From Rotaria sordida (Eukaryota; Rotifera; Eurotatoria; Philodinida; Philodinidae): a stretch of 64,000 bases of DNA. The notes under the pieces are model-generated. The model did not search any database, was not told the origin of the DNA, and saw only the letters and a program-made list of their open reading frames with translations. The DNA is taken from contig CAJNOL010000638.1 of NCBI GenBank assembly GCA_905250125.1, positions 31,842 through 95,841 on the forward strand. Reading direction: 5' to 3'. This document shows positions 1 to 11,448 of this stretch, one piece after another. How positions within the stretch are numbered: position 1 is the stretch's first letter; the number at the start of each line of letters is the position of its first letter. The translations under genes were made by a program, and so were the position numbers.

Positions 1-1
1 T

Positions 2-3000
2 AGACATGACCGAACACGTCGAAATAAAATAATTCTAGGAATTAGTGCAAGCTTAGAACTCTTGCTCGTTATCTCATTTATGAGTACATCTATATATATC
101 TTGATGAGCAAAAAGCAGGTGTCATCGCCATCTACAATTTTGATTACAAACTCTACAGTAATACCAACTATATTACGTCCTGGGAGTGATGAACACTGGT
201 CAACCAGAGGTAAGAATTATGTTATTTTATACTCTGTAGAAAAGTAAAGTGCGAACTTTCTTCAATTGAAACTCAAGAGGTTACAAATTTAAAAGTTTGC
301 TTAAATAAATTAGAAAATTAAGCCAAAGATTAAAGATAATGAAGTAATATTTGTAAATTTGAGTGAATTAAGCATTCTTTATAGATATAATACGACGTTC
401 TTTTTTTCTTTCTAAATAACTATCTGTTTCACGCTCTATTAAGTTTGAAGAAACAGAATTCCTATGAATAGAGACATATTTCCATGTTGAAAGAATGAAA
501 CACAAAAGAGACTACAAAACAAAATACAGTTGTTTGTGTTTCATACTCTTATTGATCATAATCCTACTTGAAACTACTCATTACAACGACTCATTTATAG
601 ATCAAAACATAGTCTGTAGAAAAATCACAAAAAAGTGCTGTCTATATTGATGTATCAGGCAAACTTAAAGGGTGTGGCTGTGGATATCAATCTTGTGATC
701 GCTCATATCCACATCTGCATCCATACCATAGTTTTGAGTCTAGACGCGATTTTATTTCGAACCACGTCTAGATACAAACGAAATGCAGTTCAGACACGGT
801 TTGATACAAAAAATATTTATATGGGCATGGATTATGTGTCCACAACAAAAGTTTTTACTAACATCACCTACAAAATTGATCTAGTTTAAAAAATTGTTAA
901 TGTTGAACAATTTTCAAGTTTTTTTCAAATCTTTTTGTTAAGGACATTAATTAGTGCATTATATATATTACTGTATTTTTTTATGCTTCACATAATATTC
1001 GTACTTGATGACATAGAAAAATGATTATGTTCATGAAAATATTAATCTATTGATAGAAATGATGAACTTTTTAATAAGTTTTCATTCAACTTAATTATGA
1101 TTTTGTTCTCTGATTAGAAGCAAATTTTCTTGAGATTTATTGAAATATCTTAATGAATTTGTCTATTTTGGTTTCTGAAAATCACTATCGGAAATCTCTT
1201 CCAATACTTTTATTACACAACCAAAAAGAAAGACAAAATAAATGCATACTATTTAATAAAATATAATAAACAAATAATAAATTCTGAAATATTGGCAGTA
1301 TTTAAAATTGAAAACAATACAGTTTTATAGAAAAAATATCCTTTAAGGTTTTTTTAAAAGAAAAAATTTTCAGAAATTAGGAAAACTTTGTAAATATATA
1401 CACAATATATTTTATGCGATTTGGTTTTTCATATAAGTATATCATTTATACAGGAAGCATTCTATTCATAAACTTAGGACATACCAGAAGTAGTGATGGT
1501 CGCCTCTCAATTTTGTATAGAAGGCTTGGAGAAACTTTCTCTCTATATTTTTATGCTATTTGATAATACTTCAACTAATATTATAATAATGAAATTTCGA
1601 CAAGAACTATTTTTGTTGAAACTTAACTAATGGGTAAGGTAGATTAAATATCTAAACTTTACCGTTCAATTTTCCATCGATTAATACGTTGTATTAAGAA
1701 ACCAAGCATACCAAAAGATGCAGCGTGAGAAGCTCTACAGTTTATAAAGAACAGTTTATTTTATATATGAAATAAGAAAAAAGAAATTTTTCTTCATGTA
1801 GAAAAAAATCATTTTTTTTAGGGCAGTGAAAATTGGTCGCACAGAATTTTGCTTTTTTTGAGAACAAGAAATACACAATTCAAACAAGCTTTACTCTCTA
1901 GATTGTACAGGGATGTGTAAAAATGTTTTTCCAGCAGGGTAATGCTGTGATTTTAAACATCAACAATAACAAATTTTATAGCAAATGGGCACATCTTGAA
2001 TCACATGTCAAAATGCATGCATACTTTACGATTTTCATTCTTCATACACTATTTTTTCACAAAAATAATAGCAGATTCGTAATCTCCATCAAAAATTGAG
2101 TCTATAAAAATGTCATTTGAGTATATTTGACGAAAAAAGAATTTTTCGAAAAAATACTGGTGGTATCCTGGATGCACCTCAGATAAAAAAGTTCTAAGCA
2201 TTTTTAAACTAAAACATTTCCATTTATACATTACTCTACACAGTTTTTGATGGAGATTACGAATCTACTATTATTTTTTGTGAAAATATGTACATGAAGA
2301 ATGAAAATCGTAAAGTATACATGCATTTTGGCATGTAATTCAAGATGTGTCCATTTGATATAAAATTTGTTATTGTTGCTGTTTAAAATCACAGCATTAC
2401 CCTGCTGTAAAATAAGTGTCTTATATAAAAATGGTCGAGCTTTTCACGCTGCATCTTGCGGTATATTTCGCCTTTTAATACAATGTATTACGTGACTGAA
2501 ACATATAATCTGCCTCACACATTAGTTAAGTTTCAACAAAAACAATTCTTATCGAAATTCTATTATTATAGTTGAAGTATAATCAAATAAAGGGTGAGTA
2601 GAAAGTTCCGACCTCTCTTAGTAAATCGATGGTATTTACGACAAACTTATATATAGTTAATTGATCGAACTATGTAATTTTTACATTTTTTGAGAAAAAT
2701 ATTTAAAAAAATCTTTTTCGATAAAATATCTAGATGATTTATAAGTTTATCATAATAGATATTTTGTAAAAACAACATTTAGATATTTATCTATTCTCTA
2801 TTAAACAAAATAGAGAAAAAGTTCTTCCAAGTCTTCGATACGAAATTGAGATGCGACCGCCACTATTTTTGGCATGTCTTAAGTATGTATTTGTAAATAA
2901 GATATGAATTCATGATTCATATATACTGTCTATTTCATTCCACAATGATTCTGATCACATGTGACTTCATGGTATATATATGCTTGCTTCTTAATTGCTA

Positions 3001-4693
3001 GTTCGCTTCTTCTGATCTCATTTATATCATTTCAGACATATCAACATTTTTATATTCCGTTCGTCTACAGTGAAGTAAAGACCATCGTTAGCGAATGTCG
3101 ACGGCGACTCATATCAAACCTGAGACAGATTGTAAGATTTTTTAAACTTTCCAATATCAAGTCAAACGTGTCTAGACGCAAACGAAATGCGATTCAGATA
3201 CAGTTTGATTCAAAAAATATTTACATCGGAATGAAGCTGTCAGAAACTTACAGCTAGAACAAAATCACTTGATCAATAATCCAGCTAGTATGAAAAGACT
3301 TAGTAATCAGCTTTTTTTTACTTAGTTCTCGCGAATCATTGAGTTTTGAATTGTCATATATCTATGTTCGATTTAAACAAATCTTTAATATTCGATACTA
3401 TATTTTTAATATGTCATTGAGTCAAAAGATTTTCTATCATAAGATTTGAGATCCTTTTTATTTTGCTAAACCATGAAGTATGTCATTTAACCATTAGACA
3501 ACATCGTCTTAAAAGATTCTGTTTGAACAGTACAAAATCTCTTCACGTATAGAGACAGCCCAAAGAAGGTTCACAATAATTATAGGGTATAGTTTTCATT
3601 TGCTACATCCTAATATGTCATCTCTATGACCTTGGATCCTATACGAATTAATGACACAAGTTTCTTCTAAATTGAATCTAATAAATATTTACTATTAGGA
3701 TTCTTTAATACTGGTAGTATGAATTATCCACGATATCTTCATACAGCATCGGTATTAACAAATGGAAAAGTATTAGTTACTGGTGGATGGAATGATGGTG
3801 TTAGTTTAGATAATGCCGAGTTGTATGATCCATCGACAGGAGTGTGGAACATCACTAATAACATGAATTATCCACGAAACCTTTATACAGCATCGGTATT
3901 AGCAAATGGAAAAGTATTAGTTACTGGTGGATGGAATCATGGTATTTTTTCAAATCGATCTGAGTTGTATGATCCATTGACAGGCATGTGGAACGTCACT
4001 AATAATATGAATTATCCACGATGGTATCACACAGCATCAGTATTAACAAATGGAAAAGTGTTAGTTATTGGTGGATGGAATGATGGTGTTAGTTTAGATA
4101 ATGCCGAGTTGTATGATCCATCGACAGAAATGTGGAACATCACCAAAAATATGAATTATCCACGATATCATCACACAGCATCGGTATTAACCAATGGAAA
4201 AGTATTAGTGACTGGTGGAGATAATACGGGTGTTTTAGATAGTGTCGAATTGTATGATCCATCAACAGAAGTGTGGAATATCATTAATAATATGAATTAT
4301 GCACGAGGATATCACACAGCATCGATATTAACAAATGGAAAAGTGTTAGTTACGGGTGGATTGAATAATGGTGTTAGTTTAGATAGTGCCGAGTTGTATG
4401 ATCCATCGACAGGAACGTGGAACGTCACTAATAACATGAATTATCCACGATACTTTCACACAGCATCAGTATTAACAAATGGAAAAGTGTTAGTTACTGG
4501 TGGATTGAATGGTGGTGTTAGTTTAGATAGTGCCGAGTTGTATGATCCATCGACAGGAGTGTGGAACGTCATTAATAATATGAATTATGCACGAGGATAT
4601 CACACAGCATCGGTATTAACAAATGGAAAAGTGTTAGTTATTGGTGGATATGCTAGTGGTAGTTTAAATAGCACTGAGCTATACCAACCATAA
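2..4693 (+). CDS. Membrane-anchored kelch-repeat protein (5' partial, two exons in window)
   Basis: Exon 2-209 and exon 3699-4693 (stop TAA 4691-4693) join in phase: the donor GTAAGA follows a G in codon position 1 and the acceptor TATTAG supplies GA, giving Gly. The first exon, open at the window edge, encodes a basic stretch (RHDRTRRNK), about 25 hydrophobic residues forming one membrane segment, then a Ser/Thr-rich stalk. This suggests a type II membrane protein with the propeller on the far side. The second exon carries seven kelch units of about 48 residues. Each has the pattern MNYxRxxHTASVLTNGK, then VLVTGG, then a Tyr-Asp-Pro turn and a Trp, as expected for a seven-bladed beta-propeller. 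The repeats are nearly identical, so they are young or homogenised. The binding partner is unknown. Propeller identity is firm; the link of exon 1 across a 3.5 kb transposon-filled intron is inferred from splice sites, phase and familiar architecture. Confidence 0.82.
763..3234 (+). repeat. Pair of diverged ~70-bp direct repeats (763-831 and 3166-3234)
   Basis: Both copies carry CTAGA, ACAAACGAAATGC or GCAAACGAAATGC, then TTTGAT, then CAAAAAATATTTA. They flank the fold-back element at 1472-2884. In one frame both translate to a related short peptide (KRNA, then FD, then KNIY), and some differences are synonymous. They may be fragments of a duplicated exon or simply of one repeat family. Confidence 0.5.
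1472..2884. mobile_element. Fold-back element, family A copy 1
   Basis: A long imperfect inverted repeat. The left end ACTTAGGACATACC matches the reverse complement of the right end GGCATGTCTTAAGT. Matching continues inward through the TCTCAATTT, AGATGCAGCGTGA and GTAATGCTGTGATTTTAAA blocks to a centre near 2160-2200. It carries no transposase-like frame, so it looks like a non-autonomous DNA element. It shares terminal sequence with the elements at 29607-30622 and 36232-37162. Confidence 0.8.
3719..4693 (+). repeat. Seven tandem kelch-coding repeats of about 141-144 bp
   Basis: The DNA repeats as well as the protein. Each unit starts near an ATGAATTATCCACGA-like segment (3719, 3863, 4007, 4151, 4292, 4436, 4580) and contains ACAAATGGAAAAGT and GAGTTGTATGATCCATC. 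Units 5 and 7 share Ala for Pro in the first motif, and so may be closest relatives. The last unit stops after the Tyr-Gln-Pro equivalent. The first blade would be completed by the residues just after the splice junction. Confidence 0.85.
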
Positions 4694-5178
4694 TAAACAA
4701 ATAAACAATGAAGATTTTTTTTTCTCTTTTGGATGAATAACCTTGACTATGAGAAGTATTTCAACATAAGAATTATTGATTTACTAATATTGAATTATTT
4801 TTTTCAATTCTTTTTGCATTCATCGTATCTTTAATAAATTTGAAATCCTTCTGATGGTGATCACTAAAGTAACCCACTAATTATACACTAAAAGCAAGGA
4901 ATGTAAGTAATCTGTCCTTATTATTGAAGTGTTGTCATTTCCAATATTTCAATATGGGTTCCGCTACTTTTTCAATGATGTTTTTGAAAGTGCTATATGT
5001 AATGAAGAATTATTAGTCATATGAACCTTAATAGTGTAAAAAACACTTAATTAATTTGTTCATCATCAATATTATCAGTTCAAATGATAAATGTAGTCTG
5101 TTTTTTATTAATGTTAATGGTTATGTGAAACAATCTAAATTTTACATTAATTAGTTGATGTTCAAAAAAGGTTTGCTC
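4694..5178. other. Kelch 3' flank
   Basis: AATAAA occurs at 4692-4697, overlapping the stop codon. This is the likely poly(A) signal region. The rest is AT-rich with no supported gene. Confidence 0.45.
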
Positions 5179-6141
5179 CTACTATCCATTTCAAAATAAT
5201 GGGCAGGGTTAAAGATCACTAAATAATTTCGAAATGCAAGCAACTAACAGTAAACGATCTTTTCATTTGAGAGCCAAATATAGGGCAAGTAAATGTATGA
5301 AAGAGAAAATTTTTTTCGATCTGTTTTTAAGGGTTTTTAGAGAATTTTCTGGAACACTTTAGGTTGTGGAAGCTTTCAATTTTCATTTTTGCGTTTTTTC
5401 CTACAAAATATGGTAGTGCAGACACGTTAACATATTTCTACACAGCTAGCACTATTTTTTATCTTGCATTGAAAAACGCGAAACCTATGCTCGAAAGAGC
5501 GAAACATGGCATTTTTAATGGTTTTCATAATTTTTTGGCCTTTGATCGGAGTCAAACTGTCCAATAAAGTGTATATTTGAAATCAGCGTCAAAAACTGCA
5601 GCGATTAACATGTCTTTGAGGTTCATTTGTTCATTTTTATTTATTTTTTACCATGTACACCTCGTAATTCAAAGAGTGACATGAAAGTATAATGAACAAA
5701 TGAAAGTGATCAAATGAACCTCGTAGACATGCTAATCAATGCAATTTTTGATGCTGACTTCGAATATACACTTTGTTGAGCAGTTTGACTTCGATCAAGG
5801 GTCGAAAAATCATGAAAACTATCAAAAATGTTATTTTTGGGATTTTCAAGGATAGGTTTCGCGTTTTTCAACGGAAGGTGAAAAAGAGTGCTGGTTGCAT
5901 AGGAATACGTTAACATGTCTGCACTACAATCTTTGATAGGAATAAACGCAAAAACGAAAATTGATAAGTGTCACAACCTCAAGTTTTCCAGAAAACTATC
6001 GAAAATTTTTTTCCTCTCTTAAAAATTTACTTGCTTCATATTTGACTCTCAAATGCAAAAGACCGCTCGTTGTTAGCTGCTTGCATTTTGGAGTTATTTA
6101 GTGATCTTTGATCCTGCCTATTATTTTGAAATGGATAGTAG
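5179..6141. mobile_element. 963-bp fold-back element
   Basis: Two arms of about 460 bp are inverted around a centre near 5660. The left end CTACTATCCATTTC is the exact reverse complement of the right end GAAATGGATAGTAG. Internal matches include CACGTTAACAT with ACGTTAACATGT, and GGTTCATTTGTTCAT with ATGAACAAATG. Open frames on both strands here (5364-5567 and 5710-5916) are mirror images of the same arm, not genes. Confidence 0.85.
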
Positions 6142-6534
6142 TTGCAGATACCACATACACGTCCTAGCTTGTTAAAAGAGATACTTCTCAATTAAACATT
6201 CTTTTAGTTAATAGTTATTCAAACATATATTTACAGCTATTTTATCATTTGAATAGCTGATTCACTTCTAACAGAATTGAGTATTTTATTTTATACTTTG
6301 TTGTATGACTACCTATTTGAAATTCGTATATTTATTTATTTTTTCTTGAATAGTAATCAAATCTTTTAAATAGCTATGGTAGGTTTTTAAGAATGCTAGG
6401 TTTATATAAAAGCCATCTCCTTTGAGAATGAGCCGTTCAGATTACCGGTCAAATTTAACAAAATTCAGATCTTCGTCAAACAGAGTGTGGGAGTGGGCAT
6501 TGCTAGAAAGGATAGTGACATCCACACCCAATGA

Positions 6535-6945
6535 CACCTATTTCGATTCAAAAACAAAATATCATATTTGGAATCAACACGACAAATTGAGTTGATTTCT
6601 GTATCTTTTTAAATATTTTCTGCAAGTTTTTTCTGATCACATTTTCACCCCTGGTTTTTCTCAGGGGTATGTGAGAAAATGAATTTAATCAAGACAATTA
6701 TATTATTGTTTAGTCATCTGTCTTTTTCTCTTCAAATAGTATTTTACCAATTTAGAAATTGCTTTGCAGTGTCACAATTACTTTTTTTGATTAAATTAAT
6801 TTTTTCACACATCTGTGAGAGAGAGGCCAAGGGTGAAAATGTGATCAGAAGAAAAGGTTGTAGAAAACATTTCAAAGATACAGAAGTCAACTCAATCTAT
6901 TGTGCTAATTCCAAATATGATTTTTCTTTGGAATGAAATGAGTAT
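6535..6945. mobile_element. Short fold-back element
   Basis: The left arm holds ATCATATTTGGAAT and CTGATCACATTTTCACCC. The right arm holds GGGTGAAAATGTGATCAGA and ATTCCAAATATGAT in the inverse order. The central stretch is T-rich. An open frame at 6679-6936 spans the loop and right arm and is not credible as a gene. Confidence 0.75.
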
Positions 6946-7904
6946 TATAATGCTCGAAGAGTTCTATTGATTAGGAAGTAAAATAAGTATGGAGAAAGCT
7001 TGATTGATACAATAATTAAACGACAAATAGAATGTACATGGATATTTCAGACTCAAAATTTAAGCAATGAAAAATTTTGTATACAGTCTAGTATATTCAA
7101 AGATATATCCTATTCACAATTATGAGTGAATCAAAATGTCTTAATTTTACCATAAAAACGATCAGAAACTTATGATTTTTTCATCCCAAATATATATAAC
7201 TCAATTAGATTGGATCTTAAAAATCAAAATGGATCAAAATGTGTTCTAATGCGCCTCCATCTTTTTTACAGTCATTAACTTGGCAACAGAATATAAGAAT
7301 TGATGAAGTGAAAGGAAATTTCATTTTCTTTCACGAATAGATTCCCAAGAGATTTCCTCATTTGAATGAAAAAACTTCTGATTTTTTCAGTCAAAATTGC
7401 ATGTTAAATGTCTGATGTTTTCCAAAAGAACATTCGAATTTGCCAAGCCTATTATCAATAAAAAGAGAACATTGCTATTAAAAATAGAAAATTCTAATAG
7501 ATTTTTCTATTTTCTAGAATACTCTATATGAATTCATCAACAATATAAAATTTCGTTCATTAATTTGTACAACATCTTCTAATTTATAGCGAAGGAGTGT
7601 TCAATTTTAAAGTTAACCATTGGAGTTGAGAACATATATTTACAATTCTAATTAACTTTTGTTTATGAATTCATTTTTTCGACATAAATGCTAAAAAAAA
7701 ACAACGAATGATTTATTTCTTTAAGATTCACATAATGAATCCGCTCATTTTGTAGAGTTGTGCTTATTAAAAAACTTTTTCTTTTCTTCACAAGCACATT
7801 TTTATAAAATTGCCTAGTAAAAATTTATTATTTATTAAAGAAAATTTTTGTTTTTCTTTCTCAATTCTAGTGTTTCAGATGAACAGAAGCATAAAAAAAT
7901 AATA
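6946..7904. other. Intergenic sequence upstream of the GPCR
   Basis: AT-rich DNA with no supported gene. A splice acceptor-like TTTCTCAATTCTAG ends at about 7870, so the GPCR may have a 5' untranslated exon joined here. Confidence 0.4.
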
Positions 7905-8891
7905 ATGAATCAAACTTTTTTTATAGTCATGAGTATTTTATTTGCTTTTTTTTATCTAATAACTATTATATTTTCATTATTGACTATTATAATTATTGTA
8001 CATCATTGTCATTCTCAACGTTGGTCAATTGTTAGTCTTTTAACATGCAATTCTTGTATTAGTCTTCTAGTTTATACGATTAGTTTTTGTATACAATTTT
8101 CATCATTAATTCAAAATACTTCTCTTAATTCAGAGAATAAAAATAAATTTTCTTGTAAAATCGTTGCTTGTTTAGGAACATTTGGTGTTACAATTCTATC
8201 GTATTCTTCTATGATTCAAGCGATATCTCGTTTTTTTATTATAATTCTTTACAAATATCAAATTCTTCTTACTTTTCGTATTCATTGGATAATGATCATT
8301 ATTAGTTGGATAGTTAGTGGTATTATTGCTGGTAGTTTACTTATTTCACCAGTAGCTTATCAATATGAAGATGAATCTCGTGTATGTGCTTTGACAAGAA
8401 AAAATTTTCTCATATCATTTCTATCTATTATCTTCATTTTTATATTTCCAATGATTATAATAACTATTCTCTATGGAATTATTATTTGGCATATAAAACA
8501 ACATAATCGTATTGATGTGAGAAGTACAAATATATTACGAGCGAAGAGAAATATAACAGTGTTTAAGAATATTTTTATTTTTACAAGTATTCTTGGAATC
8601 GGTGGTACACCTTATTTAATCTCTACGATTGTAAATCGAATAGTACCAATTCCATGGCCATTATATTCTATTTCATTTTTATTCATTGCATGTACTTCTG
8701 CTATTGGATCCATAGCAATTTTACTTACAAATGTACAATCTAAAGCAATTTTCTGTACTAAATTTCGTCGTCGTTGTCGTCAAGGAATTGTAATAAAAAA
8801 GCCAAGAAATAAAAAATTAATTAAAATCAATCCAATTGCAGTCTATTATAATAAAACAGATGAAATTGAAATATTACCAGCGAACAATTAG
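7905..8891 (+). CDS. Rhodopsin-like seven-transmembrane receptor (orphan GPCR)
   Basis: 328 residues in one exon. I chose the ATG at 7905 (MNQTFF) because it gives an N-X-T glycosylation site and begins just before helix 1; the frame extends upstream across a likely acceptor. Seven hydrophobic segments lie at about residues 8-33, 42-66, 85-110, 126-148, 167-192, 218-240 and 252-275. A Cys before helix 3 (FSCK) and one in the second outer loop (RVCA) fit the conserved disulphide. The DRY position reads SRF. Helix 6 ends with TPY and helix 7 lacks a classical NPxxY. The inner loop and tail are basic (KFRRRCR). It resembles the divergent, intronless class A receptors expanded in bdelloids. The ligand cannot be assigned, and a peptide receptor is only a guess. 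Confidence 0.85.
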   Translation: MNQTFFIVMSILFAFFYLITIIFSLLTIIIIVHHCHSQRWSIVSLLTCNSCISLLVYTISFCIQFSSLIQNTSLNSENKNKFSCKIVACLGTFGVTILSYSSMIQAISRFFIIILYKYQILLTFRIHWIMIIISWIVSGIIAGSLLISPVAYQYEDESRVCALTRKNFLISFLSIIFIFIFPMIIITILYGIIIWHIKQHNRIDVRSTNILRAKRNITVFKNIFIFTSILGIGGTPYLISTIVNRIVPIPWPLYSISFLFIACTSAIGSIAILLTNVQSKAIFCTKFRRRCRQGIVIKKPRNKKLIKINPIAVYYNKTDEIEILPANN

Positions 8892-8997
8892 TTTTATATA
8901 GATCAATTTGTTTATCATATATACACATCATTTTTTATTGATCTATATGAATACTATTAAGAATAAGCATGTTGAAAATGTTTTTTTTTCTTTGTTT

Positions 8998-9003
8998 AAT
9001 AAA
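8998..9003 (+). promoter_or_regulatory. Candidate poly(A) signal of the GPCR
   Basis: AATAAA about 105 bp after the GPCR stop codon, in T-rich DNA. Confidence 0.45.
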
Positions 9004-9176
9004 AGAGAAAATTGAATTGTCTAACAACTAATGAAAAAGTTCGTGCAAAAGTATTTCTTCTATATGCTTAAACATGTTTTTGAAATTAGTTTTTCATAAT
9101 GTATAGTGGTATGCCCACAGGAAGGTCTCGATAAACCTAGAAAAATTCGAAAAAAGTTCGTATCCACGAGCATCTA

Positions 9177-9456
9177 AAGTCAGCTTATGAGTGTTTTACT
9201 AAATTTTCGATGTTTACTGGAATATCAAATAACAGAATTTCGATCTTCAATTTTGCCTATAGATAGGTCTAATGATCCTTGCACTATCTTCAAAGTTTTA
9301 GCTGAAATGAATATTCATTTCAGCTAAAATCATCAAGATACTCTAGAATTTATCAGACCTACCTAGGAATGAAATTGTAGATCGAAATCCTGTTATCAGA
9401 CATTCCAGAACATACCTACAAAAGTGTAGAAAATTTAGTAAAACGATTACAAGATA
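9177..9456. mobile_element. Fold-back element, family C copy 1
   Basis: Inverted arms (GTTTTACTAAATTTTC against GAAAATTTAGTAAAAC, and ATAGGTCT against AGACCTA) converge on a perfect 34-bp palindrome at 9296-9329. The AGCTGAAA and CAATTTTGCC-type blocks also resemble the element near 49200-49575. Confidence 0.75.
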
Positions 9457-9616
9457 GATTCAGAGGTCCATGTCTAAATATTGTGGGTTATGGTATTTAA
9501 TACGACAAAAAGATTTCATTGTAGGTATCAATCAGTAGGAAGGTGGTATAATCAATTAAATTATTGACTTTATTCGTGATGATTTTTCTAACATATTTTT
9601 TAATTATCTGTTCAAA

Positions 9617-10222
9617 TCAGAGTTGTAATTGGTAACGGTAAACGGCTCGTACGGTCCAATCCGATCTGATCGAGAATTTTTGACCAGTTGGTACTTTTTT
9701 TGACTTTTTAGACTGTCTTTTTTTACAAAAATTATTAAGAAAAAAGTGGTTTTTTAAGAACCGAATGCTGTCATATATTTATTTTTGGTCCAATAGTCAA
9801 AGCTGCATCGAAGTATTCTATCATACTGACTCCGCCAAACTCTAATAATTTTTTAAGAGGTACTTCATTAGTGCTTTTGTAATCCCATTTTGATCACAGG
9901 CCTTTTTGTGAAGATAATTATTTAGTAACATACACTTTGTTGATCATACTGTTGATTTTTTTCTTAATATAAAAAGAATCATTTTGAAGACGAACATCTT
10001 GTATTCTATATTATACAAAAAATGTGATTGACCGAAACGGCTGATTTAAACAATCCTAATTTGTCTTAGTTCCTTATATTTGCGAAAAATTTTTTTCGAA
10101 TTAAATGCATCAGTTTGCATGGTTTTTAAAGATGAAAAACTAGAGAATTACTCATACCAGTCGACTGGTACCGTTACTGGTCAGGAAAAAAGCTCTGATC
10201 AGTTGCAACTCCGAGCTAATGT
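9617..10222. mobile_element. Possible inverted-repeat element
   Basis: The left edge has GAGTTGTAATTGGTAACGG. The right edge has CCGTTACTGGT and GTTGCAACTC in inverse orientation. Only the ends match visibly, with small insertions, so the boundaries are approximate. There is no coding region. Confidence 0.45.
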
Positions 10223-10757
10223 TATAATCATTGACTGTTTCAATATATGAGACAATGACCTCAAATGAACCAAAAAACATAATCGCTGATTATGTCATTG
10301 TTACTCTACAAATGCTCATCATCATCTGTATGACATGAATATACGTTGCATTACAAAAGAAAAAAATTTTTGATAAGAGAAATGAAACTATTAAAACCAC
10401 GTCTATCTAAGTTGTTGTTCTTCTCTCAAATCTTTTCAAAATACAAGCACAACAAACTCAAAAATAGTGAGAACTGCACACTCTCTGTCTCTGTAAATTG
10501 TATAACTTTTCTAATTGACTGATGATTTGTTCCTTGTTCTAACTAAGAGTTGTAGAGAATAGTAAAATAGCATGAGAACATTTGTTTGAGTAGTAACAAT
10601 CAATGATTTAGATGATATAATAAGTTACATGTGCTTAAAAAAAAACAAACAAACAACATAACTTCAAGTCAAAATTATGAAAACAAAATAATTCATTATC
10701 AGTTCTATACTACATATAATTCCGATAACTGAAAAACTGATTTGATATTTTGTTTGG

Positions 10758-10951
10758 TTAATTTCTTGAAAATAGATTCACTTTATTTAAATTTTCTTGC
10801 GCTCNNNNNNNNNNNNNNNNNNNNNNNNNNNNNNNNNNNNNNNNNNNNNNNNNNNNNNNNNNNNNNNNNNNNNNNNNNNNNNNNNNNNNNNNNNNNNNNN
10901 NNNNTTAATTTCTTGAAAATAGATTCACTTTATTTAAATTTTCTTGCGCTC
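10758..10951. other. Assembly gap (100 N at 10805-10904) with identical 47-bp flanks
   Basis: The 47 bases before the gap (10758-10804) are repeated exactly after it (10905-10951), so the two contig ends overlap and were not merged. The gap is probably not real missing sequence. Confidence 0.9.
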
Positions 10952-11025
10952 ATGCGCTTTCAATTTCTGAATTAAAAAAAAGAAAAAAAATTGAAAACAC
11001 AACTGTGATAATGATATAGAATAAA

Positions 11026-11042
11026 CACACACACACACGCAC
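11026..11042. repeat. (CA)n microsatellite
   Basis: A short run of CA units in the 3' flank of the USP9X-like gene. Confidence 0.8.
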
Positions 11043-11352
11043 AGAAGAGAAAAAAATAACTACAGCTGAGTTGCACAGGTCAAACATCATCATCATCGTC
11101 AAAATACTTTTCAATTAAAAAAATAACCTGTTTCTTTTTTCTTTTCTATAAGGACAAAACACAAATATACACATAAAATTAGTTTTGATGTAGTTTAAGA
11201 ACAGAACAAAAAAAAAATAAAATAAAATGTAGAAAATATTTTGTTATTATTATTTTTCTTTTTACAAGGAATAAGAAGATTTTCGACATATACAGACTTT
11301 GTCTATGTATGTTAATAGGATTAGATAAAAACAAATCGGAAATGAATTATGT

Positions 11353-11358
11353 TTTATT
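11353..11358 (-). promoter_or_regulatory. Candidate poly(A) signal of the USP9X-like gene
   Basis: TTTATT on the plus strand reads AATAAA on the gene strand, about 90 bp beyond the stop codon. Confidence 0.4.
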
Positions 11359-11448
11359 ATTTTTTTCTTTCTTGAAGTCCAATTTTGATGACAAAGAGTT
11401 TTTATGTGATTGTTGATAGAGTTGCGTGTATATTCAATAATCTATACA

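Larger units (their letters stand above)
210..3698 (+). other. Long kelch-gene intron with repeats
   Basis: About 3.5 kb between donor GTAAGA and acceptor TATTAG. It contains the fold-back element at 1472-2884 and a diverged direct repeat (763-831 and 3166-3234, roughly 70 bp each). Nothing in it supports a separate complete gene. Short open frames at 635-889 and 2961-3257 both overlap the direct repeat. Confidence 0.55.

Noticed and set aside
637..769. Cys-rich coding-like peptide (KLKGCGCGYQSCDR) in the kelch intron
   Set aside because: It ends at a stop after about 44 codons, has no splice partner that I can find, and overlaps a repeated segment.
2049..2231. Minus-strand frame inside the family A fold-back
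   Set aside because: It lies across the hairpin centre; the mirrored arm explains the open stretch.
2961..3257. Open frame with a hydrophobic start in the kelch intron
   Set aside because: It has no ATG at the start, includes part of the direct repeat, and no splice joins to the kelch exon in phase were found. It could be a dead exon copy.
5364..5916. Two similar small proteins on opposite strands
   Set aside because: They are the two arms of one inverted repeat, not genes.
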